18,226 bases of DNA, taken from positions 1-18,226 of the forward strand of contig JAUUVJ010000014.1 of assembly GCA_030589605.1 (NCBI GenBank), read 5' to 3'. A program made the position numbers and the translations under genes. The notes beneath the pieces are model-generated. The model was given only the letters and a program-made list of their open reading frames with translations. It did no database searches and was not told the DNA's origin. Below, one piece after another: positions 1 through 9,349 of this stretch. The stretch's first letter is position 1. Every line of letters begins with the position of its first letter. The stretch is from Candidatus Hodarchaeota archaeon (lineage in GTDB: Archaea > Asgardarchaeota > Heimdallarchaeia > Hodarchaeales > Hodarchaeaceae).

Positions 1-2568
1 GGATTAGAATTTTATGGTGGGTACTTTTATGGAGATAAAAAGGGGAAAAGTTTGCTTCGGGAAGGTATGAAACCATTTTCATTTCTTAATATCACTCCTT
101 TAACCTTTGTAGGGTCTTTAATAAAAAATCTTCCCATAAGATTAACCCCCAAAGGAGAGGAGTGGCATCAGGGAGAAGAACCCTCATGGGCTAGAAAATT
201 TCTATCTTCTAAGATCTTATTTCTCGATGAAATAGACTCCTATTCTCCCTCTACTCTCTTACTATTGATCCCTTTAGTACGAATACTAAAATGGCATGAC
301 TCCGATCTACAGGTAATTATTGCCTCTGCTACCCTCGGAAATCCCGAAGAAATCGCTCCCCGACTTCTAGGTCCTGAAAATGATCATCAAGTGCTTAAAG
401 GAGCAGGTCGACGTGGCCATTTAACAATGAATGTGTATTTAGAAACAGAATCCAGAAAATTGCTGAATACCAAGCTTGAAGAAGCCAAAGCATTTATTGA
501 TCAAGAATTAGAACAGTACTATCGAGTGAATGATTATACCATTCAAAAATTACTATTTTTTCTCAACCACAAAATTGAGATTGATTATCGCAAAACTACC
601 AGGCAATTGAACCGAAATTTTGAAACAGCTCATGGAAGTTTACCTACAAAAACAATAGCTAAGCGAATGGACGCATTTCAGAATAATCAAGAGGTAGTAG
701 GCCTTTTAACTACACAACTTGCCGAAACAGGTTTTGATCCTGCCAACGCAAACAGAGCATTTTCCTATGGGATCCCCTCTCAACAACGGAGAATGGTACA
801 ACGACGTTCTCGAGTAGGTAGAAATCCGCTGCAAGAAGCCGAATTTGATATTATTCTTCGGAGTTATAATGAATTTGAAAACCAGCTAGCATCTCCCGAA
901 AATCAGGAGAAACTAATTGCATACTTAAGTCATGAAGATGCTGTACCTTTATCTATTCCCTGGGCTACATTATTTAGCATAAAATTTTGGCTAACATTGT
1001 CGTTAATCACAGAAGTTGGAGATGTTATCCCTCGTATAAACGAGGAATTGTTAATACAGGGAAATAAGACGGTTAAACTATTACTAGCTCGATATTTAGA
1101 CCAAGCTCTGTATGACATGTGGTTTGATGGGGCTCTAAAATATTATGAAGAGGATCAACCCGTTCCAACCCTTTTTACAAAGAAATGGTTCTTTAAAAAG
1201 CTGTATAATCCGTTGATAAAGACAATGTTTACAATAAAATGTAGAGAAAGAAATGGAATAGATGAAACACTCGGGAACATCCCCTACCTGACGATTCTCC
1301 GTCATTTTTTAATAGACCAATGTTTATTATTTGATGATACCAGTTATGTGGTTGATAATATCGATCTGAAGAAGAGAATCATATATGTAATCCCAGGGCC
1401 TCCTGAAAAGTCGTATTACAACAATGACATTGGAAAATCAATGGTTAGGTCAGAAATCATATGTATAAATCAGACACAGACATTAGCACTGGTTGATGTG
1501 AAAATCAGGTATTTCCTCGATGATAGTCCAGAGGAACGATGGTTACCCCCATGGGAAGAGACTCATTCTGCAGTGTTTATTCATAAGACCTACCAATTAA
1601 CGATAAATGATAGTGAAAAAAATGCTCAACAATCAATGATTGATGTAATTGATGTAATTAAAACGAAATTGTTAGAAGAACTCAATATTGATGGATCTGA
1701 AATAAAACTACTCGAATTTGATGACCCTGTATTAGGTCTTGGATACCTAGTTCTTGATCAGACTAATGTGGGATTAGCACAGCTGGTTTATGATTATCTA
1801 GAAGTAGAAGAAGTAGAAGTTCAATCCAAAAGGGAAAACATCGAACCACCAAAACTCAAACCAATACTTAAAGGCTGGCGGTTCAAAAAGTTCCTAGCAA
1901 AACAATATCTATCTACAATCGCTTTTATAGCAGATTTACACTTGGATGGTTCTCCTTTCTCTATTAATGGACAAGAAGTAGATTTTAACGAGTTTTGGCA
2001 TTCTCTAATTGATCAGTTGAAGCAATCAGTGAAGATGTTGGTCTTCCTTGGAGATACCTTAGATTGGATCGGTACAACTGATGAGGAATATATCAGAGCA
2101 CGTGAATATTTACATCAAATTTTTGAAATTCTTGAGTTTCATGGTATGTTGCATAGAGTTGTGTTCATTTTGGGCAATCACGATTATGCACCAGGGTTGT
2201 TTACATGGAGAAGGAAGATTAAAGTTCTTCCGAAGCATGATTTGCCATTGAATGAGGCATTATTTGCACGAATAGTTCATGGTGATAACAAAGGTATGGA
2301 GAATATCCCAAGAAAAGATAAGTTTACCGATGATGATATAAAATATATTAGGGAGAGAAACAATGAACCGATTAATTGTATCTTGATCATGGGTCATGGT
2401 CACACGGATTACTGTAATTCAAAAGAAAAAACGATGATGGTTCCGTCTATGAAACAGCATTTTCAGTATCTTAGTTCTTCTCAACAAACCAATCGAGGGT
2501 GGATGGGACTATTAGGATTTGGAACTAAGTTGAAACCTAACATGTGGGATATTGCCATTGTCAAGTGA
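1..2568 (+). CDS. SF2 helicase fused to calcineurin-like metallophosphoesterase (5' partial)
   Basis: The reading frame is open to base 1 without a stop, so the N-terminus and the Walker A motif lie outside the window. Counting from the TTG codon at 52, a DEID Walker B motif is at residues 59-62 and SAT motif III at 92-94. A C-terminal RecA-like part runs from about 170 to 260, with AHGSLP near 193 and an arginine-rich motif VI (QRRSRVGRN) at 250-258. After roughly 360 unassigned residues and an acidic EVEEVEV linker near 585, a complete metallophosphoesterase domain spans about 623-838. It has D628/H630, GDTLD 667-671, GNHD 708-711, VHGD 742-745 and GHGH 781-784, so every metal-ligand position of the family is present. 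The expected activity is ATP-driven nucleic acid unwinding coupled to phosphodiester cleavage. The helicase half resembles both the Cas3 and the Lhr/YprA groups, and I cannot choose between them. Confidence 0.85.
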   Translation, partial: GLEFYGGYFYGDKKGKSLLREGMKPFSFLNITPLTFVGSLIKNLPIRLTPKGEEWHQGEEPSWARKFLSSKILFLDEIDSYSPSTLLLLIPLVRILKWHDSDLQVIIASATLGNPEEIAPRLLGPENDHQVLKGAGRRGHLTMNVYLETESRKLLNTKLEEAKAFIDQELEQYYRVNDYTIQKLLFFLNHKIEIDYRKTTRQLNRNFETAHGSLPTKTIAKRMDAFQNNQEVVGLLTTQLAETGFDPANANRAFSYGIPSQQRRMVQRRSRVGRNPLQEAEFDIILRSYNEFENQLASPENQEKLIAYLSHEDAVPLSIPWATLFSIKFWLTLSLITEVGDVIPRINEELLIQGNKTVKLLLARYLDQALYDMWFDGALKYYEEDQPVPTLFTKKWFFKKLYNPLIKTMFTIKCRERNGIDETLGNIPYLTILRHFLIDQCLLFDDTSYVVDNIDLKKRIIYVIPGPPEKSYYNNDIGKSMVRSEIICINQTQTLALVDVKIRYFLDDSPEERWLPPWEETHSAVFIHKTYQLTINDSEKNAQQSMIDVIDVIKTKLLEELNIDGSEIKLLEFDDPVLGLGYLVLDQTNVGLAQLVYDYLEVEEVEVQSKRENIEPPKLKPILKGWRFKKFLAKQYLSTIAFIADLHLDGSPFSINGQEVDFNEFWHSLIDQLKQSVKMLVFLGDTLDWIGTTDEEYIRAREYLHQIFEILEFHGMLHRVVFILGNHDYAPGLFTWRRKIKVLPKHDLPLNEALFARIVHGDNKGMENIPRKDKFTDDDIKYIRERNNEPINCILIMGHGHTDYCNSKEKTMMVPSMKQHFQYLSSSQQTNRGWMGLLGFGTKLKPNMWDIAIVK

Positions 2569-2667
2569 GGATAAATATCCATTGAAGGTTCTGCATTAAA
2601 ACGGCAACTTATGTTTTATCTCATATTTCTTCTGAATACTGACCTATTCAACAAGGTATAATTCACG

Positions 2668-3255
2668 TCAATTTTCAAAGTAAAGAAACGGTTCTTCCTG
2701 TTCTCTCGCAATGAATTCAAAATAATTCGATAGAAGGGGTTTCTTTTCTAGGAATTGTTGTGGAAATTCTCTTCTTGCCATAAAATCAGTAATTGGTGCC
2801 TCTGAATGTAAATAATAAATTAGACCGAAATGAGGCAACGCTTCTTCTACAGAATTGTTAGCTAAATATTGAATTGACTTTAGAAGTTTAGAAAAGTCCT
2901 TTTTAACTTCAGGTTCTTTAGCTCTTTGGAGATTCTTTTTTTGATCTGAAAACAAATAATTATAGATAGTAACCTTTAATTCTACAAGCATTAAGAGTTT
3001 CATCTCTTTATTCTGCTTGCAAAATATCCCTAAATCATGAGGTTTTTTAAGAATCCTTACCTCAGGAATTAATAAAATGTCTCCTCCTTTCCAGATTGTG
3101 CTTATGTGGTACATCAGTCTCCATCGAAAAAAAGCTTCAGGACCGAACCTATACTTATCTCTAAGAGCTTGACCTCCATCCAGCTGTTGAATATCAAGAA
3201 AGGTTTTCTCGAGAGCTAATTTTATAGCGTTCCTCATTTGACTCAACTTCTTCAC
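2668..3255 (-). CDS. putative PD-(D/E)XK-like nuclease, partner of HEPN protein
   Basis: This 195-residue protein has no family that I can name. Around residues 73-94 it has the arrangement of a restriction-endonuclease-fold active site: an aspartate in PHDLGIF (D74), then a hydrophobic strand leading into VELKV (E92, K94). A helix containing E40 could supply the usual upstream acidic residue. The GTG start at 3255 overlaps the stop codon of the upstream HEPN gene as GTGA, so the two are almost certainly translationally coupled. An ATG at residue 7 (3237) is an alternative start. The pairing with a HEPN protein suggests a two-component defence or abortive-infection unit. The nuclease call rests on one motif and the operon context. 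The C-terminal half, after about residue 100, is charged and unassigned. Confidence 0.6.
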   Translation of the reverse strand: MKKLSQMRNAIKLALEKTFLDIQQLDGGQALRDKYRFGPEAFFRWRLMYHISTIWKGGDILLIPEVRILKKPHDLGIFCKQNKEMKLLMLVELKVTIYNYLFSDQKKNLQRAKEPEVKKDFSKLLKSIQYLANNSVEEALPHFGLIYYLHSEAPITDFMARREFPQQFLEKKPLLSNYFEFIAREQEEPFLYFEN

Positions 3256-4634
3256 GATTGAATTTCATCCAAATATTTTTTGATGTTTTCATCCCTGTTT
3301 GTGTAATCAAGCAATGTAGATATCATTTCCTCTGTTATATAATCTGGATCCTCTATCCATCGGATAAAGGGAGTGATTTTGGTAAAATTTTCTTGTTCAA
3401 TTATATCACATACTAATTTCATTATATTAAAAGTATGACGTTCCAATTTTTTTATCCATTTATCATCAATTTCTAGTTTGAAGTCCAAGAAGTCATGAGC
3501 ACCATGAACTATTTTACTACGTAGATCATAGCCAATTTTCCAAAACCAGGGGTCACTAAAAGTGCTATCAGGATTTGCTTTGACCTGTAATAAGAATATT
3601 CTGCTAGTTAGAATTGGTCCTTTAAAGCCTGGCGATTCAGGTACAAAAATTGATTCCAATCCAGTAAAAATCTTTACAATTTTAATATCAGGATCAGGAT
3701 CAGCGATTGCGTCTCCAACCCATCGAAAGGCACGCGATATTCTGTTTGATAGTTTTGATTTTCTCTCTATAATATGGGGAATGGCTGTAGCCAAATAAGA
3801 TGATAGCTGATTGCAAAAATTGCTAGGAATACGTAAGCCAAAATAATGGTCTAGTTCTGCGGTAAAATAAGAATTATTATCATTTTTACGCACTGTAATA
3901 CATTGACGAGCTGGATTCCAATCGCATCCGATCGATGAGCTACTGTATCCTGTAAAACAACGTATCATTTCCAAATAATCTCTATAAATACGTTCACCTT
4001 TGAACTTAGCCGATTTATGGCTATTAGCCCAAAGTGAAAGAATTATACAGGGTTTTTTCCCATCATTTTCATTTTTAATAAAGGGATGTTCTAAATTATA
4101 TTGATTACTCACAGATTTCAATGTATCAATCCTAATTTTTTCAGTGTAAGGAAGCTTACAATCAAGAGCTAGTCTTCCTCCTATTACAAAGATTGAGATA
4201 TATTCTTCTAATGGTATAAGAATTTTCTTGTAAAAATCTTGTAGTTCCATTTCAATATCATAACTGATATTAGATCTGTCTTTTTCCAAAATATCAAAAA
4301 TAAGATTATCAAGTTCATTACCAACTTCTTTCATGAATTTTTGATCTGATACAGGTGGGCTTTCAACTGCTATATGTTCTACTCTTGGCTCTTTTGCCAA
4401 TTCCCATAAAATCAGCTTTTGACGCTTGTTCATTTCCCTCCACCTATATAAAGCTGGAAAATCATGAGGTCTTTTACCCATTTTATAAGCTTCTAAAGTT
4501 AATTTTCGTGTGTCAACTTTAAATCCTTCTGAATGTTGGTTTTTTGGGGGGGATTTTTGCAAATCAACTGCTAATAATATATAATCCCTTACCATTTGAT
4601 GTAAATTTTTATTTCTAAACTTAAATTTGCTCAC
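3252..4634 (-). CDS. ApeA-like HEPN-domain protein, putative RNase
   Basis: The C-terminal part carries a HEPN signature: RSKIVHG at about residues 372-378 gives the R-x4-H active site (R372, H377). It is preceded by a helical segment with a GLESIF motif typical of the ApeA-like HEPN group found in anti-phage proteins. Family members are metal-independent RNases, often acting as toxins or abortive-infection effectors. The N-terminal 230 residues are unassigned. I chose the GTG start at 4634 because GGAG lies about nine bases upstream; a TTG at 4649 would add five residues but has no such site. The gene overlaps the following nuclease-like gene by four bases. A weak AT-rich TATA candidate lies near 4672-4686. 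The HEPN motif is clear; the defensive role is inferred from family and setting. Confidence 0.7.
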   Translation of the reverse strand: MSKFKFRNKNLHQMVRDYILLAVDLQKSPPKNQHSEGFKVDTRKLTLEAYKMGKRPHDFPALYRWREMNKRQKLILWELAKEPRVEHIAVESPPVSDQKFMKEVGNELDNLIFDILEKDRSNISYDIEMELQDFYKKILIPLEEYISIFVIGGRLALDCKLPYTEKIRIDTLKSVSNQYNLEHPFIKNENDGKKPCIILSLWANSHKSAKFKGERIYRDYLEMIRCFTGYSSSSIGCDWNPARQCITVRKNDNNSYFTAELDHYFGLRIPSNFCNQLSSYLATAIPHIIERKSKLSNRISRAFRWVGDAIADPDPDIKIVKIFTGLESIFVPESPGFKGPILTSRIFLLQVKANPDSTFSDPWFWKIGYDLRSKIVHGAHDFLDFKLEIDDKWIKKLERHTFNIMKLVCDIIEQENFTKITPFIRWIEDPDYITEEMISTLLDYTNRDENIKKYLDEIQS

Positions 4635-4979
4635 TGCTCTACTCTCCAAATACTACAATCTAGATCCATTGGTAATAATAATAATTCATGCGTTTTTATG
4701 TAAGAATATTTTTTTCACACTCAAGATATTCCCACTCTTTCTTACACAATAGCTAAAATTCTTGATCAATACCAATTTAAGATTTTTCATCCTTCTCTTC
4801 CATTGTAGATCTAAAGATTAAAAACCAAATACACAATTTTTTTTCCCTCCACAACAATTATAATGATAATTTACTAGAGGATGAGCATGATCAATGACTT
4901 CTATATCTTTATTCAATATCAGCTTAGAAATTAGAGTGAATTTACTTAAATCAGTTAAATTTTTATTTAGTAGAAATTG
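4635..4979. other. intergenic stretch without recognisable gene
   Basis: About 345 bases lie between the 5' end of the HEPN gene and the 3' end of the giant minus-strand gene. The stretch is very AT-rich with stops in all frames that I followed. It shows no direct repeats of CRISPR type, no tRNA and no strong inverted repeat. An AATTATTATTATTA-type run at 4672-4686 could be the TATA element of the HEPN operon on the minus strand. Otherwise I see nothing. Confidence 0.5.
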
Positions 4980-7900
4980 TTAAATACTTTTATAAAGCCG
5001 ATTAATTAGATCTGAGTTTATTAAAAGTAATTGATGAAAATCTAGATTTGGATTTCGCTTAAAGATCAAGTAACTGGTTTTCTGTATCCAAAACATATTG
5101 ATAAGGGTTAAGAAATTCGCAAAAATATCTTTAGCTTGGTGATCAAGAGAATCGAAACTAAAAATCAATGGTTTATAGTTCTTCAGTAAGAAGCTGATCC
5201 TTTCAGTGGAATCATCAAGCCAATCACAAGTATGAAGGCAATTATATAGATTTTCAACGTGTTTTTTATGCGCATCAGCAAAATTCAAGTTTTGATGGTT
5301 ATACCTGATCGGGAAGCTTAAAATTTTTTGATAAACCAGTTTTTTTCTTAGCTGCTTAGTGATTTGAGGCCATGGAGCATAATAAATTAAATTGTCGTCA
5401 TCAAATTGAATATTAAAATGATCGAAATGAAGGTCACCAGAGAAACTATACTCCGTTAGGATTATTCGTGAAATGAGCCTTCCAACTTCTTCAAGATCGA
5501 GATGACCCGCCCGACCTGGTTTATCTTCAGATATGTGACTAAAAATAGGATAAGTATCAAAACCAAAACCAATTCTTGCATTCCAAAGGCGAAGCTTATA
5601 TCTAAGAGTACGATTAATTGTATTAAGTGCAGCATCATAAGGAGTATATCCACCTTGAAAGTCAATGCCACGTTTTGGATGTTTCCAAATCCGTCGTGCC
5701 ACAGTTCTTCCATAGTTTTGAGAAAGTAATTCAGGATTAAGTGTACGGACTAGAGATCTTATACCTTCAGCAAAGGGTCGAAACATCCAAGCTTCAAATG
5801 CTGCTTGGGCTTTCAGTGGATAGATATTTGGTTGAAAATATTGCAATAAACGGTTTGGACTGTTGAGAAGTAACCAATTAGTCCGAAGTAACAATTTCGT
5901 TGCAATTTTTTCTTGATTCTCTTTCTGTGCAAGGTGAATAACATATGCAGTTGCTCGTAGTACCGAGATTAGTAAACCTAACATGTGAATGGTTCTTAAA
6001 ACAGGACGAACACCTGGAAGTTCCAATACTTCTGGAATAAAATCATCTGGTTTTTTCTTTATACCTTTGCAAGAAGAATAAATAACTTCAATACCCCAGT
6101 AAGCTAGTATTTTGTTTAAACGTGGCTTTCCCACATTATACACGGACGAAATTTGGTTGAGTAAGTAAGTTTCTAGGGTTTGTTTGTGATATCGTTTAAT
6201 AGAAAGGAATGACTCTCTATTTTGAGTTAATTCGACATTCGCCCTATCTTTTGGGGATAAACCAAGATTGTACCTTCGGTAATTCAGTTTAATCTGATCA
6301 AATGCTCTAATTTTTTTAAGTAGATTCACTTCAAGTTTCTGAGTATCTATATAAGATAAAGTGGATAAATTAGAATAATTACCCTTCCCATTAGGTCTAA
6401 AGACTCCTAAGTGGTTTTCCATTCCATAATCCAGTAGGTCATTCTCTCGAATGTATATATACTCCGAAGTTGTTTTGATTTCATGGATAGGGGGATCAAT
6501 TGTTTGAATGTATCTTTGTTTTTCTGGTATGTCTAATTCACTTAATCTTCGTAACCTATCTGTTGGTGAATAATACTTGGAAGAAAATAATGTTAGATCG
6601 TGACCTATTGTATGATTAGGAGTGAGTTGAAGTTTAAGAGTTTTAGCTTTAGTTTTCGAATCGAATATCAATTGATATTCCGTTTCACAAGAACAGGTTA
6701 AAATATCGTTCAATTGTAGAGCTGGTAATGGTTCATGGCAATGATAACAATAATGAGGAAGTAAACCGTTAATTTTTATCTGAACACTTTCTTTTGGTCG
6801 CCAGAAAGGACAAGCAACCATATTTGAAAAAATAGTCTCGATTCTATCCTCACAGACAGGAGGAATTTCTTCTCCCGAAAGAAGTAATTGCTGGATTAAG
6901 ATACAATCTTTCTTTCTTCTTTTCTCAAAATACTTACAATCACTACATTGGTAGTCCAAATACTGAAAATGTATACTTGGGCACTTAGCGGCTTTTAAAT
7001 GAGTGAAAACCAGTATAAGACTAGCTTTATTTGGTTTTAAATACACATATTTAATTTTTAGTAATTTTCTTAATCGTTTAATCTCCTCAATAGCGAGTTT
7101 CTTATGCCTTGGTATAAGCTTATTTTTTAGGATGGTCTGAGTTCTTTTGGTTAATGAATGTGCAAAAATCCGCTTTATTGTTCGTATGTAACTGGAAACC
7201 GTAATTTCTGTTGATTCTTTAATAGCTAATCTGGCGTAATATCGAACTGGAAAAAAAAGCTGATGATGGATTGGTACCTTCTGATCTTTCAACCTCCTTT
7301 CCCAAGCTAGAATATCGCTTAAAACTTGAAGAAGAGCTTTTCCCCAATATGGGAACCTTCTTTTAGACAATTTTTTTGATCTTTTACCAACGAGATTGTT
7401 AAAGTGTGAGGGAATAGATTTGGATATCTGAGGATACTGATTAAGGTAATTAATAATGAAATCTGTTGCATCTTCTTGGATTTCTTTAGAAAGTGCGTCC
7501 ACTCCCAATGTATCAAAGATTACATCTTGGAATTCTACCCACACCGCAGTTTTAAATCCCTCAGCTTTTAATGTTTCAATGAGCCACGCAGAACATGTAA
7601 GATAATACTTTTCAAAAAAATCTTCAGGGATTGGTAGAGTTAAAGTACGGTCAAATAGCTGTGGAAACTCTTTTTTCATATAATCAAGAAAATATGTGAT
7701 TAAGATATCTTGTTGCAGTAAAAAGCGACCAAGTGGAGATATTTGGAAATGTTGATGATGCATTAAACCTGCAAGGCGTAGAATCTTAATTAAGGAAGAA
7801 TCTTCTTGAAGAATCTTTGAGTTATTTGAAACTACAACCTGGGGGAACCAAAAATTAGTAACTTGGTGATAGAAATCTACCTTCCTCGTTCTTTTTTGGC

Positions 7901-9221
7901 ATGCCAGTAAAGCTTTAAGAATCAATAATTCTTGTTGTTGGGCTTTAATGGAAGTGAGAGTCGCTAAACGCCACGGAATACTTGGTTTATCATGAAGAAA
8001 AGAAATTCCCTTTTCTTCTAATAAAAACGGTTGAATTACAATACATGGTAAGGCATTAAAATAAGATTGACTTAGATGGAGGTTATTAATAAACCTCTTC
8101 AAATAGTTAGAAATGTTATCGGATGTTAGTTCATCTCCAAAATCCAAAATGATAGTATTGATGTCATTGAATTCATGTTTCGAAAATTGATGGAGGGTTT
8201 CAATAGAACAGAATTTTGGGGGAGTTAATTGGATTTGTGCTATTTTATCCGAAAATTTCTCTTTTTCATATTCTTTCCAAGATTCCTTTTCGAAAAAATC
8301 ACTCACAACGAGCAGGTTTTCATTTAGAGATAGTCGATATTCAATTAAAAGTGCAAGAATTAGTTGGCGAAGATGATGCCAGCTTGATCTCAGGAATTGC
8401 TTCTTTTGAATAGAAAGGATGGCATATTCTTTGGTCTCTATTGAAGTGGCATACATAAGTCGACTAAAATCTATCGAACTTTTCAACTCCTGAACTGCAT
8501 GGTTAATCAGATCAGGATAGTTCGATGGCTCTTTTTGCAACTCTTCGAGGATATCTCTAATAGTATAATATTGAAATATCGCTTGATTTGGAACTGAGGG
8601 AATATTATTCTGAATGAAATCTAACTTTTTATCTAAAAATTTAGCAAACCATGAATAGAATGTTTGGATGTTATGAGTTTGAGTTAGTAAGAGATAACCA
8701 CAATTTTTCGAGAGATAATGAATGAAATCGAAAAGTTGCACTAAATCTGATGTCTGACGACAGAATTGGTCACAATTAATCAAAACAATGCACGTAGGCC
8801 TATCCTCAAGGTCAATAAATTGAAATAAATCCGAGGCTTGGTTATAAGGGACTCCCATAAACTGGATTAAACGATCATGGTATTCATAAAATTCAAAAAA
8901 GGTAACTGGCAACGATTTATAAGAATTAATCAGCTTTTCTTGAATTTTGCGTCGCTTTGAGATAAGAAAAGGGGAAATTATTGTTTTTTGAGCAATGGTG
9001 AGACCAGAAATTAATTCCTTCTCAAAAACAGAGGAGACAAGGTCACTTTCTTTCTGGAAATGAAAAATAAGAAAACGATCATAAATGGCTGAATGTTGAT
9101 GAATAAAATTCTTTAAACGCGATAAAAGAGAAGAATAGTCGGGAGAAATGATAATTTCGAAGTTTTCTGAAATTTTTGGCAATAAATCAAAATTGGGGGT
9201 AATAGATAAATTTTCATTCAT
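4980..9221 (-). CDS. giant multidomain protein with C-terminal Cas1-like domain
   Basis: Numbering is from the ATG at 9221 (1413 residues); a GTG at 9296 would add 25 residues unlike the rest of the protein. Residues about 1060-1340 read as Cas1: a Glu in AQAAFEAWMF (E1143), then YDAALNTINRTL matching the N-x-LL-x-Y helix, GFDTYPIFSH (H1229) matching the GLDP-GxLH motif, and GHLDLEEVGR (D1242, E1245) matching the SLxxDLxE motif. This fits the E-H-D/E metal site of Cas1 integrases, though the E-to-H spacing of 86 is longer than the usual 65 or so. Upstream are six cysteines between 747 and 804 and a CxxC...CxC zinc ribbon at 825-845. A winged-helix-like segment lies near 430-510, and an N-terminal alpha/beta region (about 10-210) resembles a RecA-like fold without Walker A. 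Typical Cas1 has about 330 residues. It diverges from the RAMP operon across a short shared promoter. Confidence 0.65.
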   Translation of the reverse strand: MNENLSITPNFDLLPKISENFEIIISPDYSSLLSRLKNFIHQHSAIYDRFLIFHFQKESDLVSSVFEKELISGLTIAQKTIISPFLISKRRKIQEKLINSYKSLPVTFFEFYEYHDRLIQFMGVPYNQASDLFQFIDLEDRPTCIVLINCDQFCRQTSDLVQLFDFIHYLSKNCGYLLLTQTHNIQTFYSWFAKFLDKKLDFIQNNIPSVPNQAIFQYYTIRDILEELQKEPSNYPDLINHAVQELKSSIDFSRLMYATSIETKEYAILSIQKKQFLRSSWHHLRQLILALLIEYRLSLNENLLVVSDFFEKESWKEYEKEKFSDKIAQIQLTPPKFCSIETLHQFSKHEFNDINTIILDFGDELTSDNISNYLKRFINNLHLSQSYFNALPCIVIQPFLLEEKGISFLHDKPSIPWRLATLTSIKAQQQELLILKALLACQKRTRKVDFYHQVTNFWFPQVVVSNNSKILQEDSSLIKILRLAGLMHHQHFQISPLGRFLLQQDILITYFLDYMKKEFPQLFDRTLTLPIPEDFFEKYYLTCSAWLIETLKAEGFKTAVWVEFQDVIFDTLGVDALSKEIQEDATDFIINYLNQYPQISKSIPSHFNNLVGKRSKKLSKRRFPYWGKALLQVLSDILAWERRLKDQKVPIHHQLFFPVRYYARLAIKESTEITVSSYIRTIKRIFAHSLTKRTQTILKNKLIPRHKKLAIEEIKRLRKLLKIKYVYLKPNKASLILVFTHLKAAKCPSIHFQYLDYQCSDCKYFEKRRKKDCILIQQLLLSGEEIPPVCEDRIETIFSNMVACPFWRPKESVQIKINGLLPHYCYHCHEPLPALQLNDILTCSCETEYQLIFDSKTKAKTLKLQLTPNHTIGHDLTLFSSKYYSPTDRLRRLSELDIPEKQRYIQTIDPPIHEIKTTSEYIYIRENDLLDYGMENHLGVFRPNGKGNYSNLSTLSYIDTQKLEVNLLKKIRAFDQIKLNYRRYNLGLSPKDRANVELTQNRESFLSIKRYHKQTLETYLLNQISSVYNVGKPRLNKILAYWGIEVIYSSCKGIKKKPDDFIPEVLELPGVRPVLRTIHMLGLLISVLRATAYVIHLAQKENQEKIATKLLLRTNWLLLNSPNRLLQYFQPNIYPLKAQAAFEAWMFRPFAEGIRSLVRTLNPELLSQNYGRTVARRIWKHPKRGIDFQGGYTPYDAALNTINRTLRYKLRLWNARIGFGFDTYPIFSHISEDKPGRAGHLDLEEVGRLISRIILTEYSFSGDLHFDHFNIQFDDDNLIYYAPWPQITKQLRKKLVYQKILSFPIRYNHQNLNFADAHKKHVENLYNCLHTCDWLDDSTERISFLLKNYKPLIFSFDSLDHQAKDIFANFLTLINMFWIQKTSYLIFKRNPNLDFHQLLLINSDLINRLYKSI

Positions 9222-9294
9222 TTTCAAACGTACTTCCCATAGAAAGCAGGATTTGACCAAAAAGGGGAAAATACAAGCCCTTTGCTTTTCAAAC

Positions 9295-9349
9295 ACTTAT
9301 ATGCTATAATATTATTTGTATTAATTGAACTTTATTGGTGATAAATATT
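9295..9349. promoter_or_regulatory. divergent promoter region between the Cas1-like gene and the RAMP operon
   Basis: The gap between the two divergent start codons is 128 bases and contains overlapping TATA-like elements. On the plus strand, CTATAATATTA near 9304-9314 would place transcription start about 25 bases on, leaving a leader of under 20 bases with GGTGAT (9338-9343) just before the ATG at 9350. On the minus strand, CATATAAG (9295-9302) or ATTATAG could serve the giant gene. Shared control of both arms is inferred from this geometry. Confidence 0.45.

Noticed and set aside
1799..1822. Short GAAGTAGAA tandem repeat
   Set aside because: It simply encodes an acidic EVEEVEV linker between helicase and phosphoesterase parts of one gene.
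3562..3798. Plus-strand open frame antisense to the HEPN gene
   Set aside because: It mirrors a well-supported coding region, has no ribosome binding site and no recognisable motif.
4635..4979. Possible CRISPR array in the longest gap near the Cas1-like gene
   Set aside because: No direct repeat of 20-40 bases at regular spacing is present here or in any other gap of the window.
5462..5729. Two overlapping open frames across the Cas1-like motifs
   Set aside because: They are shadows of the giant gene, whose frame alone gives the catalytic motifs.
6930..6985. Cas4-type iron-sulphur nuclease inside the giant protein
   Set aside because: Cysteines are present but the RecB-like D...ExK motifs of Cas4 are not found around them.
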